Positions 19,512-28,790 of a stretch of 64,000 nucleotides of DNA are shown one piece after another; within the stretch, counting starts at the first letter, position 1, and each line of letters begins with the position of its first letter. The stretch is from Pseudomonas putida (GTDB lineage Bacteria; Pseudomonadota; Gammaproteobacteria; Pseudomonadales; Pseudomonadaceae). A program made the translations under genes and the position numbers. The stretch lies in the NCBI RefSeq assembly GCF_002741075.1, contig NZ_CP016634.1, positions 2,030,501 through 2,094,500 on the forward strand, written 5' to 3'. The notes below the pieces were generated by a model. It made no database searches. It saw only the letters and a program-made list of their open reading frames with translations, and was not told the origin of the DNA.

Positions 19512-20926
19512 GCGAACCACCCTTGCAGCCATAATTGCCCAGGTTTGCTCAGGTCGTCATAGGCCCACCCCCGCAACCCGTCACGGGTCTCGATGCGGTA
19601 GTAGTCACGGCGCACGTCACCACCGTCCCACCAGCCCGACTCGATACGCTCGGCCTGTCCCAACCGGCGCAAGCCAGCTTCGCTCAGAGGCTGGGGTTCA
19701 GGCAGCAGCCAGCCCGGCCGGCTGCCGGGCGCGACCGGCAATAGGCCCAAGGCCCCTTGCTCCACCGGCAGCCAAGCACATTCGGGGCGGTGATCGGCTT
19801 CGGCGCTCAGCGCCTTGACCGCCTCATCGCCCAGGCGCGCACGCAGGCGTTCACGCAGTTGTTCCCAGGGTTGGGCCTGTTGTGCCCGCGGGTCGAACAG
19901 CACCTGATGCTGGGGCACGAAAGGTGGCAAGTCCTCGGCCAGCAAGCGCAGATTGCGCACCGGCGCAGGGATGCGCAGCGCCTCCAGGCGCCCACGGGCC
20001 AGCTCGAACAGCCTGGCGGCATCGCGCTCGGCGGCCAGCAGGCCGACCTTGAGTTCGGTGGCCGGCCCTTGGGCATGCTCCAGATACAGACTGAAGCGCT
20101 GTACCCCGCAGTCCCGCCCCGCGAGAAAGACTGCCAGGTCGCTCAGCAGGCGGCGCAGGGGAAACAACAGCGCCTGGTGCGATTCGACATCGAAGTTCAG
20201 CTCCAGCCGCTCCTCGAAGCGCTCCGCCGGTTGGTGGAAGGCCAGGCCCAGACTGCGCAGGCCGAGCAACTGGTCCAAGTGCACCTGCACCTGAGCAGCA
20301 AAGCGCCGGGCCAGGGCATCGCGTGGCAGGGCCAGGACTTCACCGAGTCGGCGCAGCCCCATGCGGGCAAACGCCGTTGCCGCCTCTGGGGGTAGGCCAA
20401 CCTTGTGGACAGGCATGCATGCCAGCGCAGTTCGGGTGACCTCGATCGTTGTCACCGCCAGACCGTCATGGCCATTGGCGAGCATGCGCGCCGCCACCGG
20501 GTTGGTGGCCAGGACGATACGGTGGCGTAACCCCAGTGCATCCAGCTCTTGGCGCAATCGTGCCTGGAACACCGGCCAAGGCCCGAACAGCCCGAGGCTG
20601 GAGCCGACCTCCAGAAGCAAAGCCCGTGGATAGTGCCGACTGACCTGCGCGCTGAAGCGATAGGCCCAGGCGGCAAGCAACTGCTGGAGCTGCTCGATGC
20701 GCGCAGGGTCGGTCTCCACGCATGTGAAGCCGTCAGCCAGGGCACGGGCAGCTGTGAGGGTCTGCCCGGCTCGCAGGCCCAATGCCGCAGCCGCCGTATT
20801 GACCGACTGCAACACCCGCCGCTGCTGCGGCCCACCGATCAACACCAGGGGTGCATCAGGGTTGTCGCGCTCACGCAGAACGCTGTCCAGCGCCAGTTGC
20901 GGAAAAACGATACAGGCCCAAAGCAT
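19508..20926 (-). CDS. imuB: ImuB, catalytically inactive Y-family polymerase homologue
   Basis: A 472-residue Y-family polymerase-like protein. The N-terminal region reads [14 protein letters not shown] where active enzymes have a DMDxFF metal site, and the second acidic patch is also changed ([13 protein letters not shown]), consistent with a non-catalytic hub. ImuB recruits DnaE2 and the beta clamp during SOS mutagenesis. The C-terminal domain ([13 protein letters not shown]) is typical of the family. It starts 6 bases after the imuA stop and overlaps dnaE2 by 4 bases. Confidence 0.93.
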   Translation of the reverse strand: MLWACIVFPQLALDSVLRERDNPDAPLVLIGGPQQRRVLQSVNTAAAALGLRAGQTLTAARALADGFTCVETDPARIEQLQQLLAAWAYRFSAQVSRHYPRALLLEVGSSLGLFGPWPVFQARLRQELDALGLRHRIVLATNPVAARMLANGHDGLAVTTIEVTRTALACMPVHKVGLPPEAATAFARMGLRRLGEVLALPRDALARRFAAQVQVHLDQLLGLRSLGLAFHQPAERFEERLELNFDVESHQALLFPLRRLLSDLAVFLAGRDCGVQRFSLYLEHAQGPATELKVGLLAAERDAARLFELARGRLEALRIPAPVRNLRLLAEDLPPFVPQHQVLFDPRAQQAQPWEQLRERLRARLGDEAVKALSAEADHRPECAWLPVEQGALGLLPVAPGSRPGWLLPEPQPLSEAGLRRLGQAERIESGWWDGGDVRRDYYRIETRDGLRGWAYDDLSKPGQLWLQGWFA

Positions 20927-20932
20927 GCTGCA

Positions 20933-21553
20933 TCAGCTCCGCACCGGGCAGGCGATAGGCGCTGCCGGCGGCAAGCCGCCACGGCATTTGAGTACCCGCC
21001 ATTGAGCAGGCTGGGTGTCGATGGCGATGCGCAAGGCCGCTGGCGAAGGATTGTGCGAAGCCTGCTGCGGGCGACAGACGAACGCCAAGGCCTGACCCGT
21101 TTCGGCGGCCACCTGCAAACGCCGCAGAGCACGGTCATCGGCACGCCCGGGCCAGCACAGCACGGCCGCGCAACTGCCAGACCGCAGGCACTGCTCGGCA
21201 GCCCACAAGGCCTCGGCCGGCGGCGCCTCGACGTGGGCCAACCAGCGCAGATCGACCCCAGCGGCCTGCCAGGCCGGCGCATAGGGAATGAACGGTGGCG
21301 CCACCAGCACCACCCGACCGCCTTCACCGCTCAGGCGCGCCAGGCTTGGCCAGAGTAACTGCAGCTCACCACAACCGGGGCTGGCCAGCAGCAGTTCCGT
21401 AAGGGCGGCAGCCGGCCAGCCGCCTTCGGGCAGCCGATCGTCAAGCGAGGCATGACCGGTGGGCTGCAGCCCCTGAGGCCGTGCCTGGACCTGGCGCCCG
21501 CGCCATATCCTGCGCTGGTCGAGCAGGTGATCGAGGTCGACTACCGCGCCCAT
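20933..21553 (-). CDS. imuA: ImuA, translesion synthesis-associated protein
   Basis: A 206-residue RecA/SulA-like protein with LPEGGWPAAALTELL and GGRVVLVAPPF segments resembling the RecA core, but without a clear Walker A lysine (SPGCGELQ occupies the site). It is the small partner of ImuB/DnaE2. It starts one base inside the lexA2 stop (TGATG), so it is translationally coupled to lexA2. Confidence 0.9.
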   Translation of the reverse strand: MGAVVDLDHLLDQRRIWRGRQVQARPQGLQPTGHASLDDRLPEGGWPAAALTELLLASPGCGELQLLWPSLARLSGEGGRVVLVAPPFIPYAPAWQAAGVDLRWLAHVEAPPAEALWAAEQCLRSGSCAAVLCWPGRADDRALRRLQVAAETGQALAFVCRPQQASHNPSPAALRIAIDTQPAQWRVLKCRGGLPPAAPIACPVRS

Positions 21554-22170
21554 CAGTCACGCCTCAGCAGGCCACAGAACACACCCTCGATGACAAAATC
21601 CCGGCCCGGCGCCACGTCGATGGGCGCATAGGCAGGATTGCGCGGCAACAGGCGGTAGCCACCGGGGATGCGCTGCAGGCGCTTGATGGTCACCTCGCCA
21701 TCCAGGCGGGCGACCACGATCTGACCATCGCGAGCCTCGCCCTGCTGGCGGATACCGACCAGGTCACCATCGAAGATACCGTCGTCGATCATCGAATCAC
21801 CACGCACCTTGAGCAGGTAATCAGGGGTGCGACGGAACAGGCTGGGGTCGAGCAGCAATTGCTCGTGGATGTCCAGGTCTGGACCAATCGGTGCGCCCGC
21901 CGCCACCTGGCCGAGTACCGGAATCTCGAGGATCTCGGGCCGACGCAGCGGCTCGGCCAGGCGGATGCCGCGTGCCTGGTTGGGGGTCACGTCGATGAAA
22001 CCGGCCTGGCTCAGGGCGGTGATGTGCTTGCGCGCCACGCTGCGCGAGGCAAAACCGAAGCGCTGGGCGATATCGGCCAGGCTCGGGGGCTGGCCGTGAT
22101 CGGCGATGCGCTCGCGGATGAATTCGAGAATGGCGCGGCGTTTGGGGGTCATGTTTTCCATGGAGTACAT
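21553..22170 (-). CDS. lexA2: LexA repressor, second type (LexA2)
   Basis: A 205-residue LexA. The N-terminal winged HTH (MTPKRRAILEFI, PPSLADIAQRFGF) is followed by the Ala-Gly self-cleavage site in VAAGAPIG and the Ser-Lys dyad: Ser in VRGDSMIDDGI, Lys in GEVTIKRL. It represses the cassette it heads until RecA* triggers cleavage. The ATG at 22170 has AAAAGAG 5 bases upstream. Alternatives are 22161 and 22152, giving MENMTPK or MTPKRR starts. The frame upstream of 22170 runs antisense through a broken HAD gene and is not real. Confidence 0.93.
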   Translation of the reverse strand: MYSMENMTPKRRAILEFIRERIADHGQPPSLADIAQRFGFASRSVARKHITALSQAGFIDVTPNQARGIRLAEPLRRPEILEIPVLGQVAAGAPIGPDLDIHEQLLLDPSLFRRTPDYLLKVRGDSMIDDGIFDGDLVGIRQQGEARDGQIVVARLDGEVTIKRLQRIPGGYRLLPRNPAYAPIDVAPGRDFVIEGVFCGLLRRD

Positions 22171-22177
22171 TTGTACT
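22164..22177. promoter_or_regulatory. LexA2 operator overlapping the lexA2 start
   Basis: The 14-bp sequence contains GTAC, ATTT, GTAC, in the form GTAC-N4-GTAC. This is close to the GTACN4GTGC-type box I recall for the P. putida lexA2 regulon. The start codon chosen for lexA2 lies inside it, which would place repressor over the translation start and just downstream of the promoter. Confidence 0.7.
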
Positions 22178-22261
22178 CTTTTCGACGTACAGTGAACAGC
22201 CCCCTTCGTCGTCGGGTTGGCTATCATGGCCGAGATTGACGTTTCCCGTTCTGGATACCCG

Positions 22262-22605
22262 ATGCTGACCGCCCTGCTGCTCGACCTCGACGGAACCTCA
22301 CCGATACCGACACCCTGCATTTGCAGGCCTTCCGCCAGTTGCTGCGCGAGCACGACGGCCGGGAACTGAGCCAGGCGCAGTTCGATGCCCACATCAGCGG
22401 ACGAGCCAATGGTGAACTGTTCGCCGAGCTTTTCCCCCTGAGCAGCCAGGCCCTGGCCTTCGAGGATTCACTGCCAGGCGTGAAAGCCGCCAGCGATGCT
22501 GGCATCTTCACCGTGGGTATCGCCACCACCCAGACCACCGAGCGGTTGCTGGCTGCAGGAGCGCGATGGGTGATCGAGGAAACGACTCACGGTTGTGGGC
22601 GTTGA
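22262..22605 (+). pseudogene. Broken HAD-superfamily phosphatase
   Basis: The ATG at 22262 opens LTALLLDLDGT, the HAD motif I, but a one-base loss after GGAACC (about 22293) shifts the frame. Restoring a base gives DGTLTDTDTLHLQAF, continuing in the frame that encodes LLREHDGRELSQAQF. That frame then jumps directly from ELFAELFP to ALAFEDSLPGVKAA (motif IV region), so the middle of the protein, about 100 residues with the motif II/III region, is missing. Both a frameshift and an internal deletion are present, so it is non-functional. Confidence 0.8.
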
Positions 22606-22735
22606 TAGACGAGATGGCCGGTTAGTCGATTAACCGGCAAGCCATCGAGCCGTTCGTCGTGAGGAGGCAAGTCGTTGTCGAATCCCACAACCACCATTCG
22701 ACCATTCGCTGAATCCCTCACGTGGAGCCAGCGTC

Positions 22736-23641
22736 ATGAGCAATTCAGATATCAAGCACGAGGTGGTCACCCGAAGCGAATGGCTCGCGGCCAGGCGCCA
22801 GCTATGGCTGCATGAAAAAGCCCTCACCCACCAGCGTGACGAAGTGGCCGCGGCCAGGCGGGCTTTGCCGTGGGTCAGGGTCGAACGGACTTATCGCTTC
22901 CAGGGGCCCGATGGCGAACTGGGGCTGGCGGATCTGTTTGCAGGGCGCAGCCAACTGCTGGTCTATCACTTCATGTTCGCCGAAGGTTGGAGCGAAGGCT
23001 GCCCGGGGTGCTCGTTCCTGGCCGACCATTTCGATGGAGCCAACTTGCACCTGGCACATCATGACGTTTCGCTGGTCGCGGTGTCGCGGGCGCCTTATGA
23101 GCAGTTTCAGGGTTTTCGGCGGCGGATGGGGTGGCGGTTTCCCTGGTTCTCGTCACATGGAGGCAGCTTCAACGAGGACTTTGGGGTGAGTGTCGCTACG
23201 GATGGGTCTGGGCAGTACAACTACGAGGCCTATGCGGGGAGTGAGCCGGAGTTGCCCGGGCTGAGTGCGTTCTATCGGGATGGGAATGGGGAGGTCTATC
23301 ACACCTATTCTACGTATGCTCGGGGATTGGACATTTTGGTGGGGGCTTACAGTTTTCTCGATATTGCGCCGTTGGGGAGGAATGAGGGGGGGACGATGGA
23401 TTGGGTGCGGCATCATGATCGGTATGAGGGGGGGAACGGGCTGGGCATTGTTGTCATGAGTGAGGGCTTGGGCTTTCAGGTTGTGTGTATATCCGGTGTT
23501 GGGCCTTTACGGCGACCGGCGTTTTTCAAGGTAGTTGTCGCGTCAACCATCCAGCTATGCAGCTTGCTTCTCGTGCTGTTGATCCCGATCAGGGTTCAAC
23601 AGCACCGTCCCAATTGGCTCCCAGTTACGGGTGCGTCCTGA
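22736..23641 (+). CDS. DUF899 thioredoxin-like protein with aberrant C-terminus running into the IS element
   Basis: A DUF899 family protein with SEWLAARRQLW near the start, FMFAEGWSEGCPGCSFLAD containing the CxxC-type GCPGC and conserved aromatic motifs, and an end-of-family motif DWVRHHDRY at residues 222-230. Beyond that, 33 residues of unusual composition and then 38 residues encoded by the IS left end (from 23524) follow before the stop at 23641. Inserting one G into the 7-G run at 23428-23434 would give a stop at 23463 and a 242-residue product with a cysteine-containing C-terminus. A frameshift (or sequencing error) followed by run-on is therefore likely. DUF899 function is not established; a redox role is only suggested by the fold. 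Confidence 0.7.
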   Translation: MSNSDIKHEVVTRSEWLAARRQLWLHEKALTHQRDEVAAARRALPWVRVERTYRFQGPDGELGLADLFAGRSQLLVYHFMFAEGWSEGCPGCSFLADHFDGANLHLAHHDVSLVAVSRAPYEQFQGFRRRMGWRFPWFSSHGGSFNEDFGVSVATDGSGQYNYEAYAGSEPELPGLSAFYRDGNGEVYHTYSTYARGLDILVGAYSFLDIAPLGRNEGGTMDWVRHHDRYEGGNGLGIVVMSEGLGFQVVCISGVGPLRRPAFFKVVVASTIQLCSLLLVLLIPIRVQQHRPNWLPVTGAS

Positions 23642-24610
23642 CCATCGCTCTGGATTCCTGCATCGAGCCTGCTCATACAGCTCATGGCGCAGGGCAAGGA
23701 TTTGCCTATCCTGACCACGATGACGCTCTGCCGGTGTGACGAAGCGGATCCGGCTGTGCCGGTGTTCGTGGTTGTACCAACGGATAAAATCACGCACCCA
23801 ACATCTTGCAGCATCCAGGGTCTCGAAACCCTTGGCCGGCCATTGCGGACAGTACTTCAGCGTTCTAAAAAGAGCCTCCGAATACGGATTGTCATTGCTG
23901 ACACGCGGCCTGCCCCTCGATGGCGTAATGCCTAACTCATACATCTTGCTCAGCAAAGTGGTCGACTTCATTGGCGCGCCGTTGTCCGAGTGCAGTACCA
24001 AGGGCTCTCTCAGGCATTGTTCGCTGATCACGCTCCTTTGCAGCAACACTGCGGCCTTGGCGCCGTCCTCATCCTCATGCACCTCCCAGCCGACGCTCTT
24101 GCGGCTGTAAATATCCTCGATCAGGTACAGGTAGTAGTACTTTCCACGCACCGAAGACGGCAGGTACGTGATATCCCACGACCACACACGATTCGGCGCA
24201 TGAGCCGCATGCGTTGTTGGCTCGGCATTACGTCCAGGGCGCTGAGCGCGTCCTCGGTGCTGCCTCTGCCCGGCAGCTCGAAGCACACGATAGAACGTTG
24301 ACTCCGAGCCTACGTAGATCTGCCTATCGGCCAGCCTCGGCACGATCTGGCTGGGTGGCAAGTGAGCATATTCGGCGCTGTTGCACAGGTTGAGAATTAC
24401 TTTCCGTTCATGCTCGTCCAGCGCATTGGCCGGGGCTGCACGAGCGGTGGTAGTGCGAGCATCCGCCAGTATTTCCTGGGTTTCAGTCCAGCGCTGCAAC
24501 GTTCTGAGCGTCAATCCAACTTCTTGGCACGCCACCGATTTTCGAGCGCCGGCATTGATCGCTTCTGTCAGCCACGCCACTAGCAGTTGCCGTTCCGGCA
24601 GAGCGGTCAA
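23555..24610 (-). CDS. IS3-family transposase OrfB (DDE integrase)
   Basis: A 351-residue rve-type DDE recombinase. An HTH_21-like N-terminal part (ARKSVACQEVGLTLRTLQRW) is followed by the catalytic Asp in WSWDITYLP, Asp in LHSDNGAP and Glu in NPYSEALF, followed by an IS3-type tail (WYNHEHRHSRIRFVTPAERH). It starts with TTG overlapping the orfA stop (TTGA), so it is probably made by coupling or by a ribosomal frameshift fusing it to OrfA. The catalytic triad is intact, so the copy could be active. Confidence 0.9.
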   Translation of the reverse strand: MTALPERQLLVAWLTEAINAGARKSVACQEVGLTLRTLQRWTETQEILADARTTTARAAPANALDEHERKVILNLCNSAEYAHLPPSQIVPRLADRQIYVGSESTFYRVLRAAGQRQHRGRAQRPGRNAEPTTHAAHAPNRVWSWDITYLPSSVRGKYYYLYLIEDIYSRKSVGWEVHEDEDGAKAAVLLQRSVISEQCLREPLVLHSDNGAPMKSTTLLSKMYELGITPSRGRPRVSNDNPYSEALFRTLKYCPQWPAKGFETLDAARCWVRDFIRWYNHEHRHSRIRFVTPAERHRGQDRQILALRHELYEQARCRNPERWSGRTRNWEPIGTVLLNPDRDQQHEKQAA

Positions 24611-25167
24611 TTGTCCTCGTCGTCTACTCCCCAGTAGTCGTTGAGCTTTTTTCGCAGCACCAGTAACGCGGCTGTTTCAGCCAGCGCCTTATCCTTGCGG
24701 CGCAGTTCGCGCTCAAGCTGCTTGATGCGTTTCTGATCTTGGCGGGCCTGCTCCCGATCGACCTTGGGCTGCGCTTTTTGAGAGGCCATCCCACTCAGGA
24801 AGGCTTGCCGCCAGGCAGCAATCTGCTCGGGATATAAGCCTTTGCGGCGGCAGTATTCACCCAGTTCAATCTCGGACAAGCTGGCACATTCGGCGACAGC
24901 CGCGAATTTCATTTCTGCCGACCAACTCTCGGTCGGGTGTTTGGGATCGGTCACCACCACACATCCTTCGGCACTGGCTCGTTTGCGCCAGGTATACAGC
25001 GACATTTCAGTAACGCCCTCGCGCCTGGCGACTTCGGCCATCGTCAGGTTGAGTGGAGGGCCCAGCATCTTGAGCAGTTCGGTTTTGCGCTCAGAGGAAT
25101 AGTACGGCACAACGGCTCTCTTGCCGCCCCCGGGGTATGGTTTCAGGTAAGTCTGGTGAGGCGACAA
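24607..25167 (-). CDS. IS3-family transposase OrfA (HTH protein)
   Basis: A 186-residue DNA-binding partner of the transposase. Two helix-turn-helix regions are recognisable (LTMAEVARREGVTEMSLYTW and LSEIELGEYCRRKGLYPEQI), followed by a charged coiled-coil-like segment (EQARQDQKRIKQLERELRRK) that ends in LLVLRKKLNDYWG. It overlaps orfB by 4 bases. The start is 11 bases inside the right IS end. Confidence 0.88.
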   Translation of the reverse strand: MSPHQTYLKPYPGGGKRAVVPYYSSERKTELLKMLGPPLNLTMAEVARREGVTEMSLYTWRKRASAEGCVVVTDPKHPTESWSAEMKFAAVAECASLSEIELGEYCRRKGLYPEQIAAWRQAFLSGMASQKAQPKVDREQARQDQKRIKQLERELRRKDKALAETAALLVLRKKLNDYWGVDDEDN

Positions 25168-25310
25168 CTATCCTGACACCGGGGGCGACCTACTTTGCTC
25201 TTGGGCAAAAGTAGGCAAAAACCACAGGCTCCCACATACGGCCCGGCGCTTCGCACCGGGGTCCCTCGCTGCGGTCGCGATTGGTGGTGTCTGAACCATC
25301 TCGCATCAAA

Positions 25311-25358
<48 letters not shown>

Positions 25359-25390
25359 CAAGCTAATTATTTGTTGGCAGTTCCGGCCTA

Positions 25391-25462
25391 TTCGCGGGTA
25401 AACCCACAGGCTCACCGCTGTCCTTGAGAACGGCGCTGTACCTGTGGGGTTTACCCGCGAAT
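25391..25462. repeat. REP-like inverted repeat
   Basis: TTCGCGGGTAAACCCACAGG at 25391 pairs with CCTGTGGGGTTTACCCGCGAA ending about 25461, with a 31-base internal segment. It has the same core as the palindrome at 13057-13149 and the remnants near 37606 and 38561. Confidence 0.85.
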
Positions 25463-25822
25463 GGGCCAAAAAGCTCACCATAAAACCACTGAATGAAACA
25501 ACGCCAGCCCAGGCACCGCCTGTAACTTGCGCCCCATCAGCAGGCCGAGTGGAGGTGTCTGGAGGGGCAGGCGCGCAGCGCCCTTCGGCGATCGCCGAAG
25601 TCGCGATATGGAGGCTGGCGCAGCCAGCCGGAGGCCGCGAGGCCCCGTAAGGCAATGAAGAGGGAACCCCGCCACGGGCGGGGCGTATGCGGGGGCGCAG
25701 CGGCTTTGGTTACTTTGGCCAAGACCAAAGTGACCCGCCGTAAAGGCGGAAAGGTGACTAACCGTCGACAAATCAAAGGGATAAGCCCACAACCTCAAAA
25801 CCAACCAACAACCAACGCCAAA

Positions 25823-26704
25823 TCAAATCTCATGCGCCGCGAGCAACTCCATGAGCACCTCAGCCAACGCCCGCACCATCCCATCCGCTGTCGGACGATG
25901 CACCACCACGATCTCGTAGCTATCCACCTCAGGCAGCCCCTGCTCCCCCCCCAACACCCGATGCTCCCCCGTCGCAGCCCGTGGCGGTAGCAGACTGACC
26001 CCCATGCCATCGGCCACCGCCGCCTGTATCCCGCTCAAGCTGGAACTGGTGAAACTGATACGCCAACGCCGCCCCATCCCCTCGATCGCGGTAATCATGT
26101 CTTCGCGATACAACCCCCGCGGCGGAAAGGTCACCAGTGGGATCGGGTCGAGCTCGAAGGCCGGTGTCCGGGCGCTGTCGATCCACTGCAGTCGTTCAGG
26201 CCAACATGCCACCCCCTCTCTCGCATTACGCCGCTGCTTGAGCAATACCAGGTCCAGCTCGCCATTGTCATAGGCCTGGCTGAGATCCCGGCACAACCCG
26301 CTGGTGACTTCCAGCTTGACCTGCGGATGGCGCCGGCTGAATGCCGACAAAGCATTGGTGGTGCGCCCGCCGACGAAGTCCTCAGGCACCCCCAGGCGTA
26401 CCGTCACGCCAACCATCGCCCCGGCCAGGGCCTCGAGCATCTGATCGTTCAGCGCCAGCATGTGCCGGGCATAGCCCAGCAACGTCTGTCCCGCGTCGGT
26501 CGGCAGCACGTCGCGGTTGCCGCGCACCAGCAGGCGATGCCCCACCATGTCCTCCAGCCGGCGTACCTTCTGGCTGATGGTCGACTGGGTGGAATGCAAG
26601 CGCGTCGCCGCCGTGGTGAAACTGCCGCAATCGGCCACCACGACAATGGCACGCAGCAGGTCGAGATCGAACAGGGCCCTATTCGGTTTAACGCTGATAG
26701 ACAT
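25823..26704 (-). CDS. LysR-family transcriptional regulator
   Basis: A 293-residue LysR protein. The HTH is near the N-terminus (LLRAIVVVADCGSFTTAATR, STQSTISQKVRRLED) and the effector-binding domain follows. It starts at MSISVKPN (26704), as the 16 extra residues from 26752 look non-coding. No good ribosome-binding site is seen at either. It is located 80 bp after ggt on the same strand. Target genes are unknown. Confidence 0.85.
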   Translation of the reverse strand: MSISVKPNRALFDLDLLRAIVVVADCGSFTTAATRLHSTQSTISQKVRRLEDMVGHRLLVRGNRDVLPTDAGQTLLGYARHMLALNDQMLEALAGAMVGVTVRLGVPEDFVGGRTTNALSAFSRRHPQVKLEVTSGLCRDLSQAYDNGELDLVLLKQRRNAREGVACWPERLQWIDSARTPAFELDPIPLVTFPPRGLYREDMITAIEGMGRRWRISFTSSSLSGIQAAVADGMGVSLLPPRAATGEHRVLGGEQGLPEVDSYEIVVVHRPTADGMVRALAEVLMELLAAHEI

Positions 26705-26784
26705 CGGTGTATTCAACTTCTGAATGACAGACCCGACTTCTAGCACGCCCACTCACAACCGGCAACCGCACACGCAGCCGTGCG

Positions 26785-28614
26785 TCAGTCGCCCAGCGCC
26801 ACCCCTTCGCGCCGTGGGTCGGCGCCCGCCGACCAGCCGTCTGCGGTGCGCTGGATGATCTGCATTCCGCTGGTCATCGTCATCGGCGTCACCTCATGGC
26901 CGCGGGCTTGAAGCGCCTGTACCAAGGCGGGGCTGGCTAACCCGGCTTCCACTTCGGTGCCAAAGTTGCGACTGCCGAAGTTGGGCAGGTTGATGGCCGC
27001 CTGGGGATCGAGCTTCCAGTCCAGCAGGCCAATCAATGCCTTGTTCACATAGCCGATGATCTGCGAGCCTCCGGGTGACCCAAGGCTGGCCAGCAGTTCA
27101 CCGGACTCACGCGTGAACACCAGTGTCGGCGACATCGAGGACAGCGGTCGCTTGCCGGGGGCGACAGCGTTGGCGACTGGCTTGCCGTCTGTGCTGGGCG
27201 CGAACGAGAAGTCGGTCAGGTGATTGTTCAGCAGAAAACCTTTGACGAACAGGTGCGAGCCAAAGGCGGCCTCCACCGAAGTGGTCATGGCAATCGCACC
27301 GCCCAGATCGTCGACGGCAGAGACATGGGAGGTGGCGATGCGCAAAGGGGAACGATCTGGCGAGAGCGCTAAATGGGTACCCGGCGGCGTGCCCGCCTCG
27401 GCGCGCTTCATGCTGATCGGGCCAATCAGTCGCGCGCGACTTGCCAGGTACGCCTTGTTGGTCAGCCCCTGGAGATTCACCGGTACATAATCGCTGTCAG
27501 CCAGGTACTGGGCACGATCGGCGTAGGCCAGGCGCTCGGCCTCGGCGATCAGATGAACCGCCATCGGTGCAGGCTCCAGACCGGCCACAGACGACACCTG
27601 CCTCGGAGCCATGCTGGCCAGGTCCAGCGACGGCGTGGCCGACTGCAGGGCTTCGAGGATGCCCAGGGTCTGCAATACCGCGACGCCACCGGAGGATGGC
27701 GGAGGCATGCCACAAATGCGCCAGGTCTTGTAAGGCCCACAGACCGGCGTGCGCTCCTTGGCCTGGTAGCGGCGTAGGTCTTCGAGCGACAGCAGGCCGG
27801 GGTTGGCATGGCCGCGCACGGCCTCGACCATCGCCTCGGCAATGTCGCCTGTGTAGAAGGCATCGGGCCCCTGCGTAGCGATCAGCTCCAGGGTCTGTGC
27901 AAGCTCGGGGTTCTTCAGTGGCGTGCCGACCGCCAGGGGCTTGCCCTGGGCATCGAGAAAATAACGGGCCATGCCGGGCGAGCCTGCGACATAAGTGTCC
28001 GATGCCAACAGCGTGTGCAGTCGCTTGGACATCGGGAAGCCGTCGCGGGCCAAGGCGATCGCCGGGGCGAAAAGATCACGCCAGGGTAGTCGGCCATGCT
28101 GTTCATGGGCCAGTTTCAAGGCGCGCAACACGCCTGGTACGGCCACCGAGCGACCGCCGATCTGAGCGTCCCGAAAGGCCATGGGCGTGCCATCAGACTT
28201 GAGGAACAGGTTCGGCGTAACGCCCAAGGGCGCGGTTTCACGACCGTCGAAGGCCTGGACCTGGTGGCCATCCCAATAGAGGATGAACGCCCCTCCACCA
28301 ATACCGCTGGACTGCGGTTCGACCAAGGTGAGCACCGCCTGCATGGCGATGGCAGCGTCGATGGCGCTGCCACCTGCGCGCAGCATCGAGCGCCCTGCCT
28401 CACTGGCAAAAGGGTTGGCTGCGGCGGCCATGTAGCGGCTGGCATGGGTCGGCAGCAACCCGACGCGATAGCCGGAGTCGAGTTCGGGCGGCAACGGCAG
28501 GGTCGCGGGCGCCTGCGCCGCTCGCTCGCCCCAACCACAACTGGTCAAGGTCACCAGGCAACACAGCGCCGTGACGCGAGCCACAACGGGTAAAGGCCTT
28601 TTCAAGAAGGACAT
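26785..28614 (-). CDS. ggt: Gamma-glutamyltransferase (lipoprotein type)
   Basis: A 609-residue N-terminal-nucleophile hydrolase that cleaves gamma-glutamyl bonds of glutathione and related peptides in the periplasm. A signal with a lipobox (LVTLTSC) precedes the mature protein. The autoprocessing/catalytic Thr is the T of ATSHVSAVD. Further motifs are FDGRETAP, LLNNHLTDF and GSPGGSQII. The start at 28614 gives a normal signal peptide (MSFLKRPLP). An ATG at 28638 is possible, and the longer frame to 28710 is not. It is followed by a LysR gene. Confidence 0.92.
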   Translation of the reverse strand: MSFLKRPLPVVARVTALCCLVTLTSCGWGERAAQAPATLPLPPELDSGYRVGLLPTHASRYMAAAANPFASEAGRSMLRAGGSAIDAAIAMQAVLTLVEPQSSGIGGGAFILYWDGHQVQAFDGRETAPLGVTPNLFLKSDGTPMAFRDAQIGGRSVAVPGVLRALKLAHEQHGRLPWRDLFAPAIALARDGFPMSKRLHTLLASDTYVAGSPGMARYFLDAQGKPLAVGTPLKNPELAQTLELIATQGPDAFYTGDIAEAMVEAVRGHANPGLLSLEDLRRYQAKERTPVCGPYKTWRICGMPPPSSGGVAVLQTLGILEALQSATPSLDLASMAPRQVSSVAGLEPAPMAVHLIAEAERLAYADRAQYLADSDYVPVNLQGLTNKAYLASRARLIGPISMKRAEAGTPPGTHLALSPDRSPLRIATSHVSAVDDLGGAIAMTTSVEAAFGSHLFVKGFLLNNHLTDFSFAPSTDGKPVANAVAPGKRPLSSMSPTLVFTRESGELLASLGSPGGSQIIGYVNKALIGLLDWKLDPQAAINLPNFGSRNFGTEVEAGLASPALVQALQARGHEVTPMTMTSGMQIIQRTADGWSAGADPRREGVALGD

Positions 28615-28790
28615 CCTGTAATTTGAAAGTAGGCGCATGACGCCAAAAACAGCGATTTTAGCCAAACCTACGGGAAAGTCCGAAAAACAGGGGTGCATCC
28701 AGAAATGCACTGATGGTCATGCGGAGAATTAACTTCAAGCATTGGCAGGTATTTCCTAGGCTTAAGCCCGGTCATTCTGGAGCCCTCACC

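Larger units (their letters stand above)
23524..25178 (-). mobile_element. IS3-family insertion sequence with two ORFs and inverted terminal repeats
   Basis: About 1655 bp. The right end (read inward on the minus strand) begins TGTCAGGATAGTTGTCGCC; the left end begins TTTCAAGGTAGTTGTCGCG. These align with about 15 of 19 matches, including the block TAGTTGTCGC. orfA and orfB lie on the minus strand in the usual order with a small overlap. I see no clear target-site duplication next to the ends (GGCGTT left, CCGGGG right), so flanks may have rearranged or the exact ends may be off by a few bases. Confidence 0.85.

Noticed and set aside
20926..21553. SulA-type cell-division inhibitor instead of ImuA
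   Set aside because: ImuA and SulA share a fold, but the position between lexA2 and imuB and the length of 206 residues fit ImuA.
25475..25804. Minus-strand frame of 109 codons in the repeat mosaic
   Set aside because: It crosses palindromes and a repeated element, with no ribosome-binding site. Similar small frames are often annotated in such repeats but look non-coding.
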